A stretch of DNA of 64,000 nucleotides. Origin: Gordonia zhenghanii (GTDB taxonomy: Bacteria; Actinomycetota; Actinomycetes; Mycobacteriales; Mycobacteriaceae). The notes beneath the pieces were generated by a model, which saw only the letters and a list, made by a program, of their open reading frames with translations, ran no database searches and was not told where the DNA came from. Below are positions 44,741 through 55,044 of the stretch, in pieces. A program made the translations under genes and the position numbers. The stretch is taken from positions 124,001 to 188,000 of the forward strand of contig NZ_JAKKOQ010000005.1 of NCBI RefSeq assembly GCF_021738965.1, in the 5' to 3' direction. Every line of letters starts with the position of its first letter. The stretch's first letter is position 1.

Positions 44741-45475
44741 GTGCAGCCGGCCGGCCACGGCACGACGTTCGTCGAGTTCGTAGGCGAACGGTATCCCGTG
44801 GTACCCGGTCAGCCGTTCTACATCGGGCGGGAAGCGACTCTGACGGTCGACGACAATCCGTACCTGCATCGGCGATTCCTGCTCCTGCACGACGAGAACG
44901 GCATGTGGTGGTTGACGAATCTCGGCACCCATCTGTCGGCGACGGTGACCGCGGCCGACCTCGGATTCACTGCGACCCTCGGACCCGGTGCACGGATGCC
45001 CCTCGTGTTCGGCAGAACGAGCATCGTCTTCAGCGCCGGACCGACGACCTACGAGGTTCAGGTACAGGCCGGTGCGCCCGCGGTCGCTCCGCCGGTCGGC
45101 ACGACCACCGTCGGCGGCGACACCACGCGCGGCGTACCGAACTTCACGGAAAGCCAGAAACTCGCCGTGCTCGTGCTGGCCGAGGCGATCCTCCGACACG
45201 ACGGAACCGGTGCCAGCACCCTGCCGAGTTCGGCGAAAGCCGCTGCGCGGCTCGGGTGGTCGCTGACCAAGTTCAACCGCAAACTCGACAACGTCTGCGA
45301 CAAGCTCGACCTCATCGGTGTCGGTGGGATGCGGGCAGGTGGCGGACGTCTCGCATCGAACCGACGTCTCAAACTCGTCGAATACGCACTGTCCACCGGT
45401 CTCATCGGACGCGGCGACCTCCCGATGCTCGACGCCGAGTACGCGCGCAACACCCAGCCTCCCGCGGGCGCCTAG
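44741..45475 (+). CDS. FHA-like domain fused to a winged/LuxR-like HTH
   Basis: Protein of 244 aa. Residues about 10-110 resemble an FHA phosphothreonine-binding domain (GREATLTVDDNPYLHRRF and WLTNLGTH keep the R, H and N of the fold, though the usual serine is not obvious). Residues about 135-235 form a DNA-binding-like helical domain (ESQKLAVLVLAEAILRH, AARLGWSLTKFNRKLDNVCDKL). It looks like a phosphorylation-responsive regulator coupled with the adjacent PP2C phosphatase. Target genes are unknown. Confidence 0.75.
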   Translation: MQPAGHGTTFVEFVGERYPVVPGQPFYIGREATLTVDDNPYLHRRFLLLHDENGMWWLTNLGTHLSATVTAADLGFTATLGPGARMPLVFGRTSIVFSAGPTTYEVQVQAGAPAVAPPVGTTTVGGDTTRGVPNFTESQKLAVLVLAEAILRHDGTGASTLPSSAKAAARLGWSLTKFNRKLDNVCDKLDLIGVGGMRAGGGRLASNRRLKLVEYALSTGLIGRGDLPMLDAEYARNTQPPAGA

Positions 45476-45609
45476 AACCTGTCCTGCTCGCCGCACGCGG
45501 TTGCCAGACCAGGTGATCGGCACTGGGGAGACCGTGGGCACCGACCCGCCGACACCTCGGAAAAATGCCTTCTGACCTGCCATTTAACCATGGGTAGTTC
45601 TCCCCATCG

Positions 45610-45634
45610 CGTTATGGTCGCGACCACCATAACG
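45610..45634. promoter_or_regulatory. palindromic operator before the LuxR-type gene
   Basis: CGTTATGGT / ACCATAACG arms, perfect over 9 bp, around CGCGACC; the centre also contains the 12-bp palindrome TGGTCGCGACCA. A smaller ATGGG...CCCAT repeat lies at 45589-45606. It is 57 bp before the ATG at 45691 and is a good candidate for autoregulation. Confidence 0.5.
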
Positions 45635-45690
45635 TTCTTCTCATCAGCCCGGTGATCGACCGGTCCCGGGCACCGAGGAAGGGAAGAAAG

Positions 45691-46149
45691 ATGACCGTCG
45701 CCGCGATCCACACCGCCCCCGGATACCAGACCGCCACCCGCACAGCAGTCCGCCAGCCAACTGCAGAGGCCCGCCGCCGCGAGGCGCTCGCCCGCCTGAG
45801 CTCACGCGTGATGCCACTGCCCGGCCGCCCCGTCTACGTCGAGGCTCCGCTCCGCCGCCGTGGACGTTTGGCTCCGGTCGCCGCCGAGAGCGATCCGATC
45901 GGAAGCATCGCTCCCGAACTGCCGCGGCCGACGCTGACCGACCGCGAGGTCGAGGTCCTGCGCACCTGGCTGATGGTCGACTCGAAGCCCGCGTGCGGCG
46001 AGGAACTCCACATCTCGCTCGGCACCGTCAACACCCACCTGACGCGGATCCGCGCCAAGTACTCGGACATCGGTCGCCCGGCCTCCACCAAGGCCGCGCT
46101 CGTCGCCCGCGCGATTCAGGACGACATCATCGACATCGAAGAGCTGTGA
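45691..46149 (+). CDS. small LuxR-type DNA-binding protein
   Basis: 152 aa. The N-terminal 80 residues are Arg/Ala-rich and without recognisable receiver or sensor domain; the C-terminal 70 carry a GerE/LuxR-type HTH (LTDREVEVLRTWLMVDSKPA, HISLGTVNTHLTRIRAKY). RBS GGAAG precedes ATG 45691. It is convergent with the acyl-CoA oxidase gene. Similar orphan regulators occur in this group of actinobacteria; no target is known. Confidence 0.8.
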   Translation: MTVAAIHTAPGYQTATRTAVRQPTAEARRREALARLSSRVMPLPGRPVYVEAPLRRRGRLAPVAAESDPIGSIAPELPRPTLTDREVEVLRTWLMVDSKPACGEELHISLGTVNTHLTRIRAKYSDIGRPASTKAALVARAIQDDIIDIEEL

Positions 46150-46179
46150 CCGTCCTGCGGCGACCGGCCAGGCGTGGAG

Positions 46180-48177
46180 TCAGCCGTGCCGAATCATGGG
46201 GACGTCGAGGGCAACGTCCGGAACGCCGAAGGCATCGACGAGCTGCTCAGCATGCGGACGCAGAGTCCCGCACAGATCGTTGACCCCGCGCCGGACGGCC
46301 TTGGCCCGCTCCACCGAGACGTGACGATGCATCAAGTACCAGCCGAGGTCGTCTTCGACGAGTGAATAGACGAACAGATCGCGGACCCGCTTGAGCAGGG
46401 TCCGCGTCTGCTTGTCGGTCACCGTGCCGATCACGTCGACGAGGCTCTCCAACACGACACGCTCGATGTGAGCGTCGCCGACCTTGATCAGGTGGTCCTG
46501 AGTCGCAGTGAACACCTCTTGAGCGTCGGCGTCGTCGTCCTGCGCGCGGCGCATCCGGTTCGCCGCGGTACGCAGCAGATGGTCTTCGCGGTTGCGGAGA
46601 AGTCGGAGCTGCGTTCCCGGGTGGGTGAGGTCGCTGTTCTCCGGGTCCTCGTCGGAGTCGTCGAGCAGCGTCTGCACCACTTGCCGGGCCGCGGTCTTCT
46701 CCAAGGCGATGTCCTTGACGGTCGACGCGACGAATCGGATCCAGCCGACCGCGTCCAGATCGCTGATGTCGCCCGCGTACGCGGTGAGAAGCTGCTTCGC
46801 GACGAGCTGCCGCAGGATGAGGTTGTCGCCCTCGAACGTCGTGAACACGTCGATGTCGCCGCGCAGCAGGGGAAGTCGGTTCTCGTCGAGGTAACCGGCG
46901 CCGCCACAGGCCTCCCGCGCCTCGGAGATCGCTCGAGAGGCGAGCTCGGTGTGTCCGGCCTTGATCGCCGCGGCCTTGACCTCGAGTTTGCGGACCTCGT
47001 CGGGGTCGGCGTCGGCCGGGTCGCCGGACTGCAGTTCGTGGAGCTCGGCGACCACCTCGTTCTGCGCGACCGCGAACGCGTATGCACGTGCGACGAGCGG
47101 AAGGAGTCGACGCTGGTGGGTGCGGTAGTCGAGGAGGACGAGCTCTTCCTCGCTGTCCGGGGCCGCGAACTGCCTGCGAACCAGGGCATACTTCACTGCG
47201 AGAGCCAGCCCGAGTCGGCCCGCGGCGCCTGCTGCGGCGCCGACGGTCACGCGCCCGCGGATCAACGTGCCGAGCATGGTGAAGAACCGTCGGTTCAGCG
47301 ATTCGATCGGACTCGAGTACGTGCCGTCGGCCGCGACGTCGCCGTAACGGTTGAGCAGGTCTTCTCTCGGGATACGGACGTGGTCGAACACGATCCGGCC
47401 GTTGTCGACGCCGGGCAGACCGCCTTTGAGTCCGCAGTCTGAGGTGGTGACGCCCGGAAGGTCGTTGCCGTCGGCGTCGCGGATCGGGACGACGAAGCAG
47501 TGCACGCCGTGACCCGTCGGCTCCTCACCGGGGCCCGCGGTGATGAGCTGCGCGAACACCGAGGCGTAGCGCGCGTGCTGGGCGGCGCCGCCGATGAAGT
47601 CTTTGCGTGAACTCGGCGTCGGGGAATTGATCTCGAACTCGCCCGACTCGGGCAGGTAGGTCGCGGTGGTCTCCAAGGCCTGGACGTTGGAGCCGTGGCC
47701 GGTCTCGGTCATCGCGAAGCAGCCGAGTACGTCCAAGTCGATGAGCCCGCGCACATACTTCTCGTGGTGGCGCTCGGTCCCCAGATTCTCGACGGCGCCG
47801 CCGAACAGACCCCACTGGACACCTGCTTTGACCATCAACGACAGGTCGCCGTAGCCGAGCTCCTCGATGGCGGTGACGGCGGCGCCGACGTCGCCGGTCC
47901 CGCCGTGCGTGGTGGCGAAACCGTCGGCGGGGAACCCGAGAGGAATCATCGCGTGCATCGCGTCGAGCATGTTCGCGCGGTAGTCGGGAATCGACACGCC
48001 CGACTTCGGGACCAGGCCTGCGGCCTGGATCTGGTCGCGAACGACGTCTCGCGTCGCCGCCCAGCGTCCGTCAAGGACGGTACGCAGCTGGGCGGTGACC
48101 TCAGCGGCGGACATCTCGGGGATCGGGTCTTCGGGAGTGTCGGTTGTGGGGGCGGAGACCTGCTCACGTTCAGCCAT
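46180..48177 (-). CDS. acyl-CoA oxidase-like acyl-CoA dehydrogenase
   Basis: Large flavoprotein of 665 aa with acyl-CoA oxidase architecture: N-terminal helical domain, FAD-binding middle domain with FAMTETGHGSNVQALETTATY, and two helical C-terminal domains with EACGGAGYLDENRLPLLRGD and FTTFEGDN. It introduces the trans-2 double bond into acyl-CoA and probably passes electrons to oxygen. ATG 48177 agrees with the family N-terminus (upstream codons are shadow). It is divergent from tesB with 74 bp between starts, so both may be controlled together. Confidence 0.9.
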   Translation of the reverse strand: MAEREQVSAPTTDTPEDPIPEMSAAEVTAQLRTVLDGRWAATRDVVRDQIQAAGLVPKSGVSIPDYRANMLDAMHAMIPLGFPADGFATTHGGTGDVGAAVTAIEELGYGDLSLMVKAGVQWGLFGGAVENLGTERHHEKYVRGLIDLDVLGCFAMTETGHGSNVQALETTATYLPESGEFEINSPTPSSRKDFIGGAAQHARYASVFAQLITAGPGEEPTGHGVHCFVVPIRDADGNDLPGVTTSDCGLKGGLPGVDNGRIVFDHVRIPREDLLNRYGDVAADGTYSSPIESLNRRFFTMLGTLIRGRVTVGAAAGAAGRLGLALAVKYALVRRQFAAPDSEEELVLLDYRTHQRRLLPLVARAYAFAVAQNEVVAELHELQSGDPADADPDEVRKLEVKAAAIKAGHTELASRAISEAREACGGAGYLDENRLPLLRGDIDVFTTFEGDNLILRQLVAKQLLTAYAGDISDLDAVGWIRFVASTVKDIALEKTAARQVVQTLLDDSDEDPENSDLTHPGTQLRLLRNREDHLLRTAANRMRRAQDDDADAQEVFTATQDHLIKVGDAHIERVVLESLVDVIGTVTDKQTRTLLKRVRDLFVYSLVEDDLGWYLMHRHVSVERAKAVRRGVNDLCGTLRPHAEQLVDAFGVPDVALDVPMIRHG

Positions 48178-48251
48178 GGAAGCGACACTACCGACGCGTA
48201 CGACTCCCTGCAGCAGGGCGGACGATGTTCGCGCGGAGCTACTGAGGGATA

Positions 48252-49154
48252 ATGCGAGTTGTGGCAGACATCGAGGACATCCTGGCAGTCGAACGCATCG
48301 ACGACGACATCTTCCGCAGCAGCGTGTTCGTGAGCTCGCTGCGCCGAACATTCGGCGGGCAGGTCGCCGGACAGGCGTTGGTCGCCGCTACCCGCACCGT
48401 CGCTCCCGAGTTCCGCGTGCATTCCCTCCACGGCTACTTCCTGCGTCCCGGCAAACCCGATCAGCCGACGGTGTTCATCGTCGACCGCATCCGGGACGGG
48501 AGGTCGTTCGTGACGCGCCGCGTGAACGGAGTGCAGAACGGCGAGACGATCTTCTCGATGTCGGCGTCCTTCCACATTGCGGGCGACGAGGGGATCGAAC
48601 ACCAGGACACGATGCCCGAGGCTCCGGAACCGGAGTCGCTGGTCGACGGCCGAGACATCGAAGGTCCGAACAAGGCGTTGCTCGCGGAGTGGGACAACTT
48701 CGACGTCCGCGTGGTTCCCGGGGATCAGCTCGTCACCCACGGCTGGTTCGCGTCGCAGCAGCGCGTGTGGTTCCGCTATCGCAAACCGTTGCCCGACGAT
48801 CAACTGCTGCACGTCTGCACCCTCGCGTACATGAGCGACATGACGCTGCTGGGCTCGGCGAAGGTCGCCCACCCCGACGCGATGCTGCAGAGCGCGTCGC
48901 TCGACCACGCGATGTGGTTCCTGCGGCCGTTCCGCGCCGACGACTGGTTGCTGTACGACCAGACCTCGCCGTCGGCGAGCGGCGCCCGCGCTCTGACTCA
49001 GGGCCGGATCTACGACCGCGGCGGTCGCATGGTGGCCGCCGTGACGCAGGAGGGACTCGCTCGGACCGGAGTGCCCGAGACGAAGGCGAGCGTCATCGTG
49101 GACCGATCGGCCGGTAACGACGAGACTGCGAAGAACAAGGCCGGGGACAAGTGA
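48252..49154 (+). CDS. tesB: acyl-CoA thioesterase II
   Basis: Double-hotdog thioesterase of 300 aa hydrolysing medium/long acyl-CoA. Characteristic segments are [31 protein letters not shown], and in the second hotdog [21 protein letters not shown] followed by [19 protein letters not shown]. Start ATG 48252, with GTG 48261 as alternative. Its stop overlaps pdxT (GTGA), a coupling also seen in mycobacteria between tesB2 and pdxT. Confidence 0.92.
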   Translation: MRVVADIEDILAVERIDDDIFRSSVFVSSLRRTFGGQVAGQALVAATRTVAPEFRVHSLHGYFLRPGKPDQPTVFIVDRIRDGRSFVTRRVNGVQNGETIFSMSASFHIAGDEGIEHQDTMPEAPEPESLVDGRDIEGPNKALLAEWDNFDVRVVPGDQLVTHGWFASQQRVWFRYRKPLPDDQLLHVCTLAYMSDMTLLGSAKVAHPDAMLQSASLDHAMWFLRPFRADDWLLYDQTSPSASGARALTQGRIYDRGGRMVAAVTQEGLARTGVPETKASVIVDRSAGNDETAKNKAGDK

Positions 49155-49762
49155 GTCCACTGATCGGGGTGCTCGCCCTGCAGGGCGACGTCCGGGAACA
49201 CACCGAAGGCCTGCGAGCGGCCGGTGCCGACGTCCTGGCCGTCCGCCGGGTGAGCGAACTCGACAGGGTCGACGGACTGGTGATTCCGGGCGGTGAGTCG
49301 ACGGCCATGAGCAGACTGCTCGGCGTGTTCGACCTCTACGATCCGCTCGTGTCTCGTCTCCGAGAGGGGCTGCCCGCCTACGGGTCGTGCGCCGGCATGA
49401 TCATGCTGGCCTCGAACATCCTCGACACCCGGCCCGACGCCCGGCACCTCGACGCGCTCGACGTCACGGTCCGCCGCAACGCGTTCGGCAGGCAGGTGGC
49501 GTCGTTCGAGACCGATTTGGAGTTCGCAGGAATCACCGACGCGCCCGGAGCCGATCCGATGCGCGCGGTGTTCATCCGGGCCCCGTGGGTCGAGTCCGTC
49601 GGCGACGGGGTCGAGGTCCTCGCCACGGTGCCGACCGGACCGGCCGCCGGGCGAGTCGTCGCCGTGCGGCAGGCGAACGTGCTGGCCACGTCGTTTCACC
49701 CCGAGGTCACCGGCGATCACCGGGTGCACGGGTACTTCGTCGACCTGGTGCGCGCAGCGTAG
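49151..49762 (+). CDS. pdxT: pyridoxal 5'-phosphate synthase glutaminase subunit
   Basis: Class I glutaminase of 203 aa that feeds ammonia to Pdx[14 protein letters not shown] at the N-terminus, GGESTAM, nucleophile elbow YGSCAGMI with its cysteine, and FHPE with the catalytic His-Glu are complete. The GTG start overlaps the tesB stop. Confidence 0.96.
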   Translation: MSPLIGVLALQGDVREHTEGLRAAGADVLAVRRVSELDRVDGLVIPGGESTAMSRLLGVFDLYDPLVSRLREGLPAYGSCAGMIMLASNILDTRPDARHLDALDVTVRRNAFGRQVASFETDLEFAGITDAPGADPMRAVFIRAPWVESVGDGVEVLATVPTGPAAGRVVAVRQANVLATSFHPEVTGDHRVHGYFVDLVRAA

Positions 49763-49826
49763 AATCTGACAGTCACTCCGCTCGGCCGGTCACGGCGAGC
49801 GGGCGTAAACCGAAGGGATCACCACC

Positions 49827-50582
49827 ATGAGCGGCCACTCCAAATGGGCCACCACCAAGCATAAGAAGGCGGTCATCGACGCCAAGCGCGGCAAGATGTT
49901 CGCCAAGCTGATCAAGAACATCGAGGTGGCCGCCCGCACGGGTGGTGGTGATCCGGCAGGCAACCCGACGCTCTTCGACGCGATCCAGAAGGCCAAGAAG
50001 TCGTCGGTGCCCAACGACAACATCGAACGCGCCCGCAAACGCGGCGGCGGCGAAGAAGGCGGCGGCGCCGACTGGCAGACGATCATGTACGAGGGCTACG
50101 GGCCCAACGGTGTGGCCGTCCTCATCGAGTGCGTCACCGACAATCGCAACCGCGCAGCAGGCGAGGTCCGCACCGCGATGACCCGCAACGGCGGCAACAT
50201 GGCCGATCCGGGTTCGGTGTCGTACCTGTTCACTCGCAAGGGCGTCGTCACGATGGAGAAGGCCGGGCAGAGCGAGGAGGACGTCCTCATGGCCGTGCTC
50301 GACGCGGGAGCCGAGGACGTCTCCGACCTCGGCGAGACCTTCGAGATCGTGAGCGAGCCGGGCGACCTCATCGCCGTGCGCACCGCGTTGCAAGAGGCCG
50401 GGATGGACTACGACTCGGCGGAGCCCGACTTCCGTGCCTCGGTCGAGGTCGCCGTGGACGCCGACGGCGCACGCAAGGTGTTCAAGCTGATCGACGCACT
50501 CGAAGACTCCGACGACGTGCAGAACGTCTACAGCAACGTCGACCTGACCGACGAGGTGCTCGCCGAGCTCGAAGACGACTGA
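49827..50582 (+). CDS. yebC: YebC/TACO1-family translation-associated regulator
   Basis: 251 aa; N-terminal [20 protein letters not shown] and middle [19 protein letters not shown] are diagnostic. YebC proteins have been described as transcription factors and, more recently, as ribosome-associated factors easing synthesis of difficult motifs. It precedes ruvCAB, as in many bacteria, but the SOS box lies between. RBS GAAGGGATCACCACC. Confidence 0.95.
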   Translation: MSGHSKWATTKHKKAVIDAKRGKMFAKLIKNIEVAARTGGGDPAGNPTLFDAIQKAKKSSVPNDNIERARKRGGGEEGGGADWQTIMYEGYGPNGVAVLIECVTDNRNRAAGEVRTAMTRNGGNMADPGSVSYLFTRKGVVTMEKAGQSEEDVLMAVLDAGAEDVSDLGETFEIVSEPGDLIAVRTALQEAGMDYDSAEPDFRASVEVAVDADGARKVFKLIDALEDSDDVQNVYSNVDLTDEVLAELEDD

Positions 50583-50590
50583 TACGATAT

Positions 50591-50606
50591 CGAACAAACG
50601 TTCGCT
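50591..50606. promoter_or_regulatory. LexA (SOS) box of ruvCAB
   Basis: TCGAACAAACGTTCGC matches the actinobacterial LexA consensus TCGAAC-N4-GTTCGA at 11 of 12 fixed positions. A -10-like TACGAT at 50584-50589 lies just upstream, so LexA would cover the transcription start. The Holliday-junction operon is therefore expected to be damage-inducible. Confidence 0.9.
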
Positions 50607-50645
50607 GCGGCAGGCGCGGCGCGGTTGCTGGGAGGTCGGTACTCG

Positions 50646-51218
50646 GTGCGAGTGATGGGGGTCGATCCCGGCCTCACCCGGTGCGGCGTCGCGTTGGTGG
50701 AGTCGGGGAGCGGACGTAAGGTCACGGCGCTCGACGTCGACGTGGTCCGCACCCCGTCCGATATGGATCTCGCCGAGCGACTCCTGGCGATCCACCGTGC
50801 TGTCGAACACTGGCTCGACACCCACCATCCCGACGTGGTGGCTGTCGAGCGCGTGTTCGCGCAACGGCAGGTGAGTACGGCGATGGGCACTGCGCAGGCG
50901 GCAGGCGTCGTCGCCCTCGCCGCAGCCCAACGTGGCATCCCCGTGCGTTTTCATACCCCGTCCGAGGTGAAGGCTGCGGTGACCGGCTCTGGCCGGGCCG
51001 ATAAGGCGCAGGTCACCCTGATGATCACCCGTATCCTCGGCATGCAGAAGCCGCCGAAGCCTGCGGATGCCGCGGACGCGTTGGCGCTCGCCGTCTGCCA
51101 TTGCTGGCGCGGTCCGGTCAACGAGCGGATGGAAGCGGCAGCTGCGCAGGCGAAGGCCGCGCAGGACCGTCATCGTGCACGCGTCAAGGCGGCACAGGAG
51201 GAGGCTGCGGCACGATGA
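50646..51218 (+). CDS. ruvC: crossover junction endodeoxyribonuclease RuvC
   Basis: Holliday-junction resolvase of 190 aa. Catalytic acidic residues occur in [11 protein letters not shown] (D), [13 protein letters not shown] (E) and [14 protein letters not shown] (two D). GTG 50646 was chosen by the conserved [10 protein letters not shown]-terminus with GGAGG upstream; a TTG at 50625 would add seven residues. Overlaps ruvA by four bases. Confidence 0.95.
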   Translation: MRVMGVDPGLTRCGVALVESGSGRKVTALDVDVVRTPSDMDLAERLLAIHRAVEHWLDTHHPDVVAVERVFAQRQVSTAMGTAQAAGVVALAAAQRGIPVRFHTPSEVKAAVTGSGRADKAQVTLMITRILGMQKPPKPADAADALALAVCHCWRGPVNERMEAAAAQAKAAQDRHRARVKAAQEEAAAR

Positions 51219-51808
51219 TCGCGTCCGTGTCCGGAGAAGTCGTCGACATCGCACTCGACCACGCCGTCGTCGAATGCGCCGGTGTCGGATATCGCGTGCT
51301 CGCGACCCCGCCGACGCTGGGTCGCCTGGTTCGCGGCGAACACACCAGACTGCTCACCTCGATGATCGTGCGCGAGGACTCGATGACGCTCTACGGCTTC
51401 ACCGACCCGGACGCTCGCGCACTGTTCGGGCTGTTGCAGACGGTCACCGGCGTCGGACCACGTCTGGCGATGGCGACGCTCGCCGTCCTGGAACCGGACA
51501 GTCTGCGTCGTGCGCTCGCGGAATCGGACGCCAAGGCGTTGACCGCCGTGCCGGGCATCGGAAAACGCGTCGCCGAGCGCCTCGTGGTGGAGCTGCGCGA
51601 CAAGGTCGACGCAGGCCCGGTCGGCTCGACGGTGTCCGGTGCACCCGCGGTCGGCGTCGGCGGACAGGTGACCGAGGCTCTGATCGGGCTCGGGTTCACC
51701 GAGAACGCGGCGCAGCAAGCGGTGGCGGCGGTGTTGGCGCACCAGCCCGACGCAGACTCGTCGACCTTGTTGCGCACTGCACTCGCCGGACTCGGACCTC
51801 GACGATGA
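51215..51808 (+). CDS. ruvA: Holliday junction branch-migration protein RuvA
   Basis: 197-aa tetramerising junction-binding protein: OB-like N-domain ([20 protein letters not shown]), two helix-hairpin-helix motifs ([19 protein letters not shown] and [20 protein letters not shown]), and the C-terminal RuvB-contacting domain ([18 protein letters not shown]). ATGA overlaps on both sides. Confidence 0.95.
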   Translation: MIASVSGEVVDIALDHAVVECAGVGYRVLATPPTLGRLVRGEHTRLLTSMIVREDSMTLYGFTDPDARALFGLLQTVTGVGPRLAMATLAVLEPDSLRRALAESDAKALTAVPGIGKRVAERLVVELRDKVDAGPVGSTVSGAPAVGVGGQVTEALIGLGFTENAAQQAVAAVLAHQPDADSSTLLRTALAGLGPRR

Positions 51809-52878
51809 CCGATGCCTTCGGCGGAACGTCAGACGATTTCTTGTCGCCGGACGCCGTGCCGGCCGACCGCGACCTCGACGCGAGCCTGCGGCCGAGCACC
51901 CTCGGCGACTTCATCGGCCAGCCGAAAGTCCGCGAACAGCTCGAACTGGTGCTGCACGCGGCCCGGGCCCGCGGGAGCACGCCCGACCACATTCTGCTGT
52001 CGGGTCCGCCCGGACTGGGCAAGACCTCGCTCGCCATGATCATCGCGAGCGAGATGGGGGCGGCCATCCGAATCACCTCAGGGCCGGCTTTGGAGCGGGC
52101 AGGCGATCTGGCTGCGATGCTCTCGAACCTCGTCGAGGGCGACGTGCTGTTCATCGACGAGATCCATCGGATCGCGCGGCCCGCCGAGGAGATGCTGTAC
52201 CTGGCGATGGAGGACTTCCGCGTCGATGTGATCGTCGGCAAGGGGCCGGGCGCGACGTCCATCCCACTCGAAGTCGCACCGTTCACCCTGGTCGGCGCCA
52301 CGACCAGGTCGGGCGCGCTCACCGGTCCGCTGCGCGACCGGTTCGGTTTCACCGCCCACATGGAGTTCTACGAGCCTGCCGAATTGGTGCGGGTGCTCGT
52401 GCGGTCGGCGACGATCCTCGGCATCGACATGGATGCGGAGGCCGCGGCCGAGGTCGCGGGACGTTCGCGCGGAACCCCGCGTATCGCGAACCGCCTGCTG
52501 CGTCGGGTCCGTGACTACGCGGAGGTCCGGGGCGATGGCCGGGTCGACGTCGAGGCTGCTCGTGCGGCATTGGCCGTCTACGACGTGGACGAACTCGGAC
52601 TGGACCGTCTCGACCGCGCGGTACTCGGCGCACTCGTCCGAGGTTTCGGCGGGGGACCGGTCGGCGTGTCGACCCTCGCCGTCGCGGTCGGCGAGGAACC
52701 GGCCACCGTCGAAGAGGTGTGCGAGCCGTTTCTGGTCCGTGCGGGGATGATCGCTCGGACACCGCGTGGCCGCGTGGCGACCGGAGCGGCCTGGAATCAC
52801 CTGGGTCTGCAGGCTCCGCCGGATGCCATCGACCAGGTTCACGGCGTGCGTGCACGCGAGGAGACACTGTTCGACTGA
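51805..52878 (+). CDS. ruvB: Holliday junction branch-migration ATPase RuvB
   Basis: AAA+ motor of 357 aa. Walker [13 protein letters not shown], Walker [16 protein letters not shown], sensor [20 protein letters not shown] with the arginine finger, and C-terminal winged helix ending in [17 protein letters not shown]. Last gene of the SOS operon. Confidence 0.97.
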   Translation: MTDAFGGTSDDFLSPDAVPADRDLDASLRPSTLGDFIGQPKVREQLELVLHAARARGSTPDHILLSGPPGLGKTSLAMIIASEMGAAIRITSGPALERAGDLAAMLSNLVEGDVLFIDEIHRIARPAEEMLYLAMEDFRVDVIVGKGPGATSIPLEVAPFTLVGATTRSGALTGPLRDRFGFTAHMEFYEPAELVRVLVRSATILGIDMDAEAAAEVAGRSRGTPRIANRLLRRVRDYAEVRGDGRVDVEAARAALAVYDVDELGLDRLDRAVLGALVRGFGGGPVGVSTLAVAVGEEPATVEEVCEPFLVRAGMIARTPRGRVATGAAWNHLGLQAPPDAIDQVHGVRAREETLFD

Positions 52879-52999
52879 GTACGGTGCAGGCCCTCGGCCT
52901 GCTCAGCGACATGTCACCGCGGAGTCGGTGGTGCGGTCCTCGCCTCACTCGGCGTGTGCGCTGCACAGTGCGAGCGCCGGGCCTGGCACACTGGAGCGC

Positions 53000-53434
53000 A
53001 TGTCATCCTCATTGATCATCCCGCTGATGCTGGCTGCGATGGCCGTGTTCATGTTCGTGAGCGTCCGCAACCAGAAGAAGCGCGCAGCGGCGGCCGCAGA
53101 CATGCAGTCCTCCGTCGGACCCGGCACCCGCGTCCAACTCCAGTCCGGCCTGTTCGGCACCGTGGTGGACTCCTCCGACGGCGACGTCGTGCAGATCGAG
53201 ATCGCACCGGGCGTCGTGACCGAATGGAACCGTCTCGCGATCCGGGAGACGGTCGCCGATCCGTCGACCGAGGCCGCCCTCGACGAGAGCTCCGCCGACG
53301 ACTTCCACGTGCCGGACAGCCTCGAAGGCCTCGACTCGGGTGAGTCGGCGGCCGGCGGCTCGACCTCCGGAAAGCCGAACCTCGACAAGTCGTCCGGTGA
53401 CGAGTCCGGTGACGATAAGCCCGAAGAGAAGTAG
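53000..53434 (+). CDS. yajC: preprotein translocase subunit YajC
   Basis: 144 aa with one N-terminal transmembrane helix (IIPLMLAAMAVFMFVSVRNQ), a small beta domain with GTRVQLQSGLFGTVVDSSDG, and a long acidic, disordered tail. Accessory to SecDF-YidC. It starts the yajC-secD-secF-lipoprotein-apt run. Confidence 0.92.
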   Translation: MSSSLIIPLMLAAMAVFMFVSVRNQKKRAAAAADMQSSVGPGTRVQLQSGLFGTVVDSSDGDVVQIEIAPGVVTEWNRLAIRETVADPSTEAALDESSADDFHVPDSLEGLDSGESAAGGSTSGKPNLDKSSGDESGDDKPEEK

Positions 53435-53445
53435 GCCGCCGCAAC

Positions 53446-55044
53446 GTGAGCAGTAACAACCCACTCACCGCGCGACGCACCGCACAGCGAGAGACTTCCC
53501 CCTGGGTTCCGATCCTGGGCTTTCTCGCCGTGCTCGTCGCGATCTTCGCGATCGTCTTCGGAACCGGAGACCATAAGGCGGAGCCGAAGCTCGGCATCGA
53601 CCTGCAGGGCGGTACCCGAGTCGTCCTGACCGCGCGTACCGAGAACGGCAAGGCCCCGGAGAAGAGTCAGCTCGACCTGGCCCGCCAGATCATCGAGCAG
53701 CGCGTCAACGGGCTCGGCGTCGGTGGGTCCGAGGTCGTCGTCAACGGCAGCACCCTGGTCATCACCGTGCCTGGTGACGATGGCAAACAGGCCCGTTCTC
53801 TCGGTCAGACTGCGCGTCTGTACATCCGCCCGGTCGTGACACAGACGCCCGCGACGCCGCAGAAGGCCGACCCGAACGCCAAGAAGGTGTCCCAGATGAC
53901 GCCGGAGGAGCAGACGGCAGCCATCGACGCTGCGCGCAAGGCGCGACAGGCTCCCGCGGGAGCCGACGAAGCCCAGATGCAGCGACTGCAGGCCGAGATG
54001 GCGAAGGTGAACTGTTCGCCGGACGCCGTCGATCCGCTCGTCGGCTACGACCGGCCCGACCAGTATCTCGTCGCCTGCGGTGACAAGGACGGGCAGGTGT
54101 ACCTGCTCGAGCCGATGATCATCAGGGGCACCGACGTCGATCAGGCGAAGGCACAGCAGAACGAGAGCGGCCAATGGGTCGTGGCCGTCGACTACAAGGG
54201 CGACGGCAAGAAGACGTGGGCCGACTACACCGGAAAGAACGTCGGCAAGACGACGGCGACGGTGCTGGACACCCAGGTCGTGAGCGCCGCGACCATCAAC
54301 TCGGCGATCATCGGCACCACCGAGATCTCCGGCGACTTCACGCAGGGCGAAGCTCAAGAACTCGCGAACGCGCTCCAGTACGGTTCGCTGCCGTTGTCGT
54401 TCGAGACGTCCGACGCGCAGACCGTGTCGGCGACGCTCGGCCTCTCCTCGTTGAAGGCCGGACTGATCGCAGGCGCCGTGGGGCTGCTCGCCGTGCTGCT
54501 GTACGCGCTGCTGTACTACCGGATGCTCGGATTCTTGACGTTCCTGTCGCTGATCCTCGCCTCGGCGATGGTCTACGGGTTGATCGTCCTGCTCGGCCGG
54601 TGGATCGGGTTCACGCTCGACCTCTCGGGCATCGCGGGTCTGATCATCGGCATCGGTATGACCGCCGACTCGTTCGTCGTCTACTTCGAGCGAATAAAGG
54701 ACGAGATGCGTGAAGGCAGATCGTTCCGGTCCGCCGTCAACCGCGGTTGGCAGAGTGCCCGCCGCACGGTCTGGACCGGTAACGCTGTCAGCTTCATCGC
54801 CGCCGCGATCATCTACTTCCTCGCGGTCGGCCAGGTCAAGGGCTTCGCGTTCACGTTGGGCCTGACCACCATCATCGACGTCGTGATCGTGTTCCTGGTG
54901 ACGCATCCGATGGTCGTGCTGGCGAGCCGGACAGCCTTCCTGTCGAAACCGAGCATCAACGGTCTGGGCGCTGTCTCGGAAGTCGCGCGTAGACGCCGCA
55001 CTTCCGCGGGTACGCGGTCGGGCGCGGGAGAGGACACGCTGTGA
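53446..55044 (+). CDS. secD: protein translocase subunit SecD
   Basis: RND-type, proton-driven translocation factor of 532 aa. N-terminal helix, GIDLQGGTRVVLTA, extracytoplasmic P1 domain carrying an Ala/Gln-rich insertion (about residues 135-185), and six C-terminal helices with LSGIAGLIIGIGMTADSFVV, the conserved proton-pathway region. GTG start 11 bp after yajC; stop overlaps secF (GTGA). Confidence 0.96.
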   Translation: MSSNNPLTARRTAQRETSPWVPILGFLAVLVAIFAIVFGTGDHKAEPKLGIDLQGGTRVVLTARTENGKAPEKSQLDLARQIIEQRVNGLGVGGSEVVVNGSTLVITVPGDDGKQARSLGQTARLYIRPVVTQTPATPQKADPNAKKVSQMTPEEQTAAIDAARKARQAPAGADEAQMQRLQAEMAKVNCSPDAVDPLVGYDRPDQYLVACGDKDGQVYLLEPMIIRGTDVDQAKAQQNESGQWVVAVDYKGDGKKTWADYTGKNVGKTTATVLDTQVVSAATINSAIIGTTEISGDFTQGEAQELANALQYGSLPLSFETSDAQTVSATLGLSSLKAGLIAGAVGLLAVLLYALLYYRMLGFLTFLSLILASAMVYGLIVLLGRWIGFTLDLSGIAGLIIGIGMTADSFVVYFERIKDEMREGRSFRSAVNRGWQSARRTVWTGNAVSFIAAAIIYFLAVGQVKGFAFTLGLTTIIDVVIVFLVTHPMVVLASRTAFLSKPSINGLGAVSEVARRRRTSAGTRSGAGEDTL

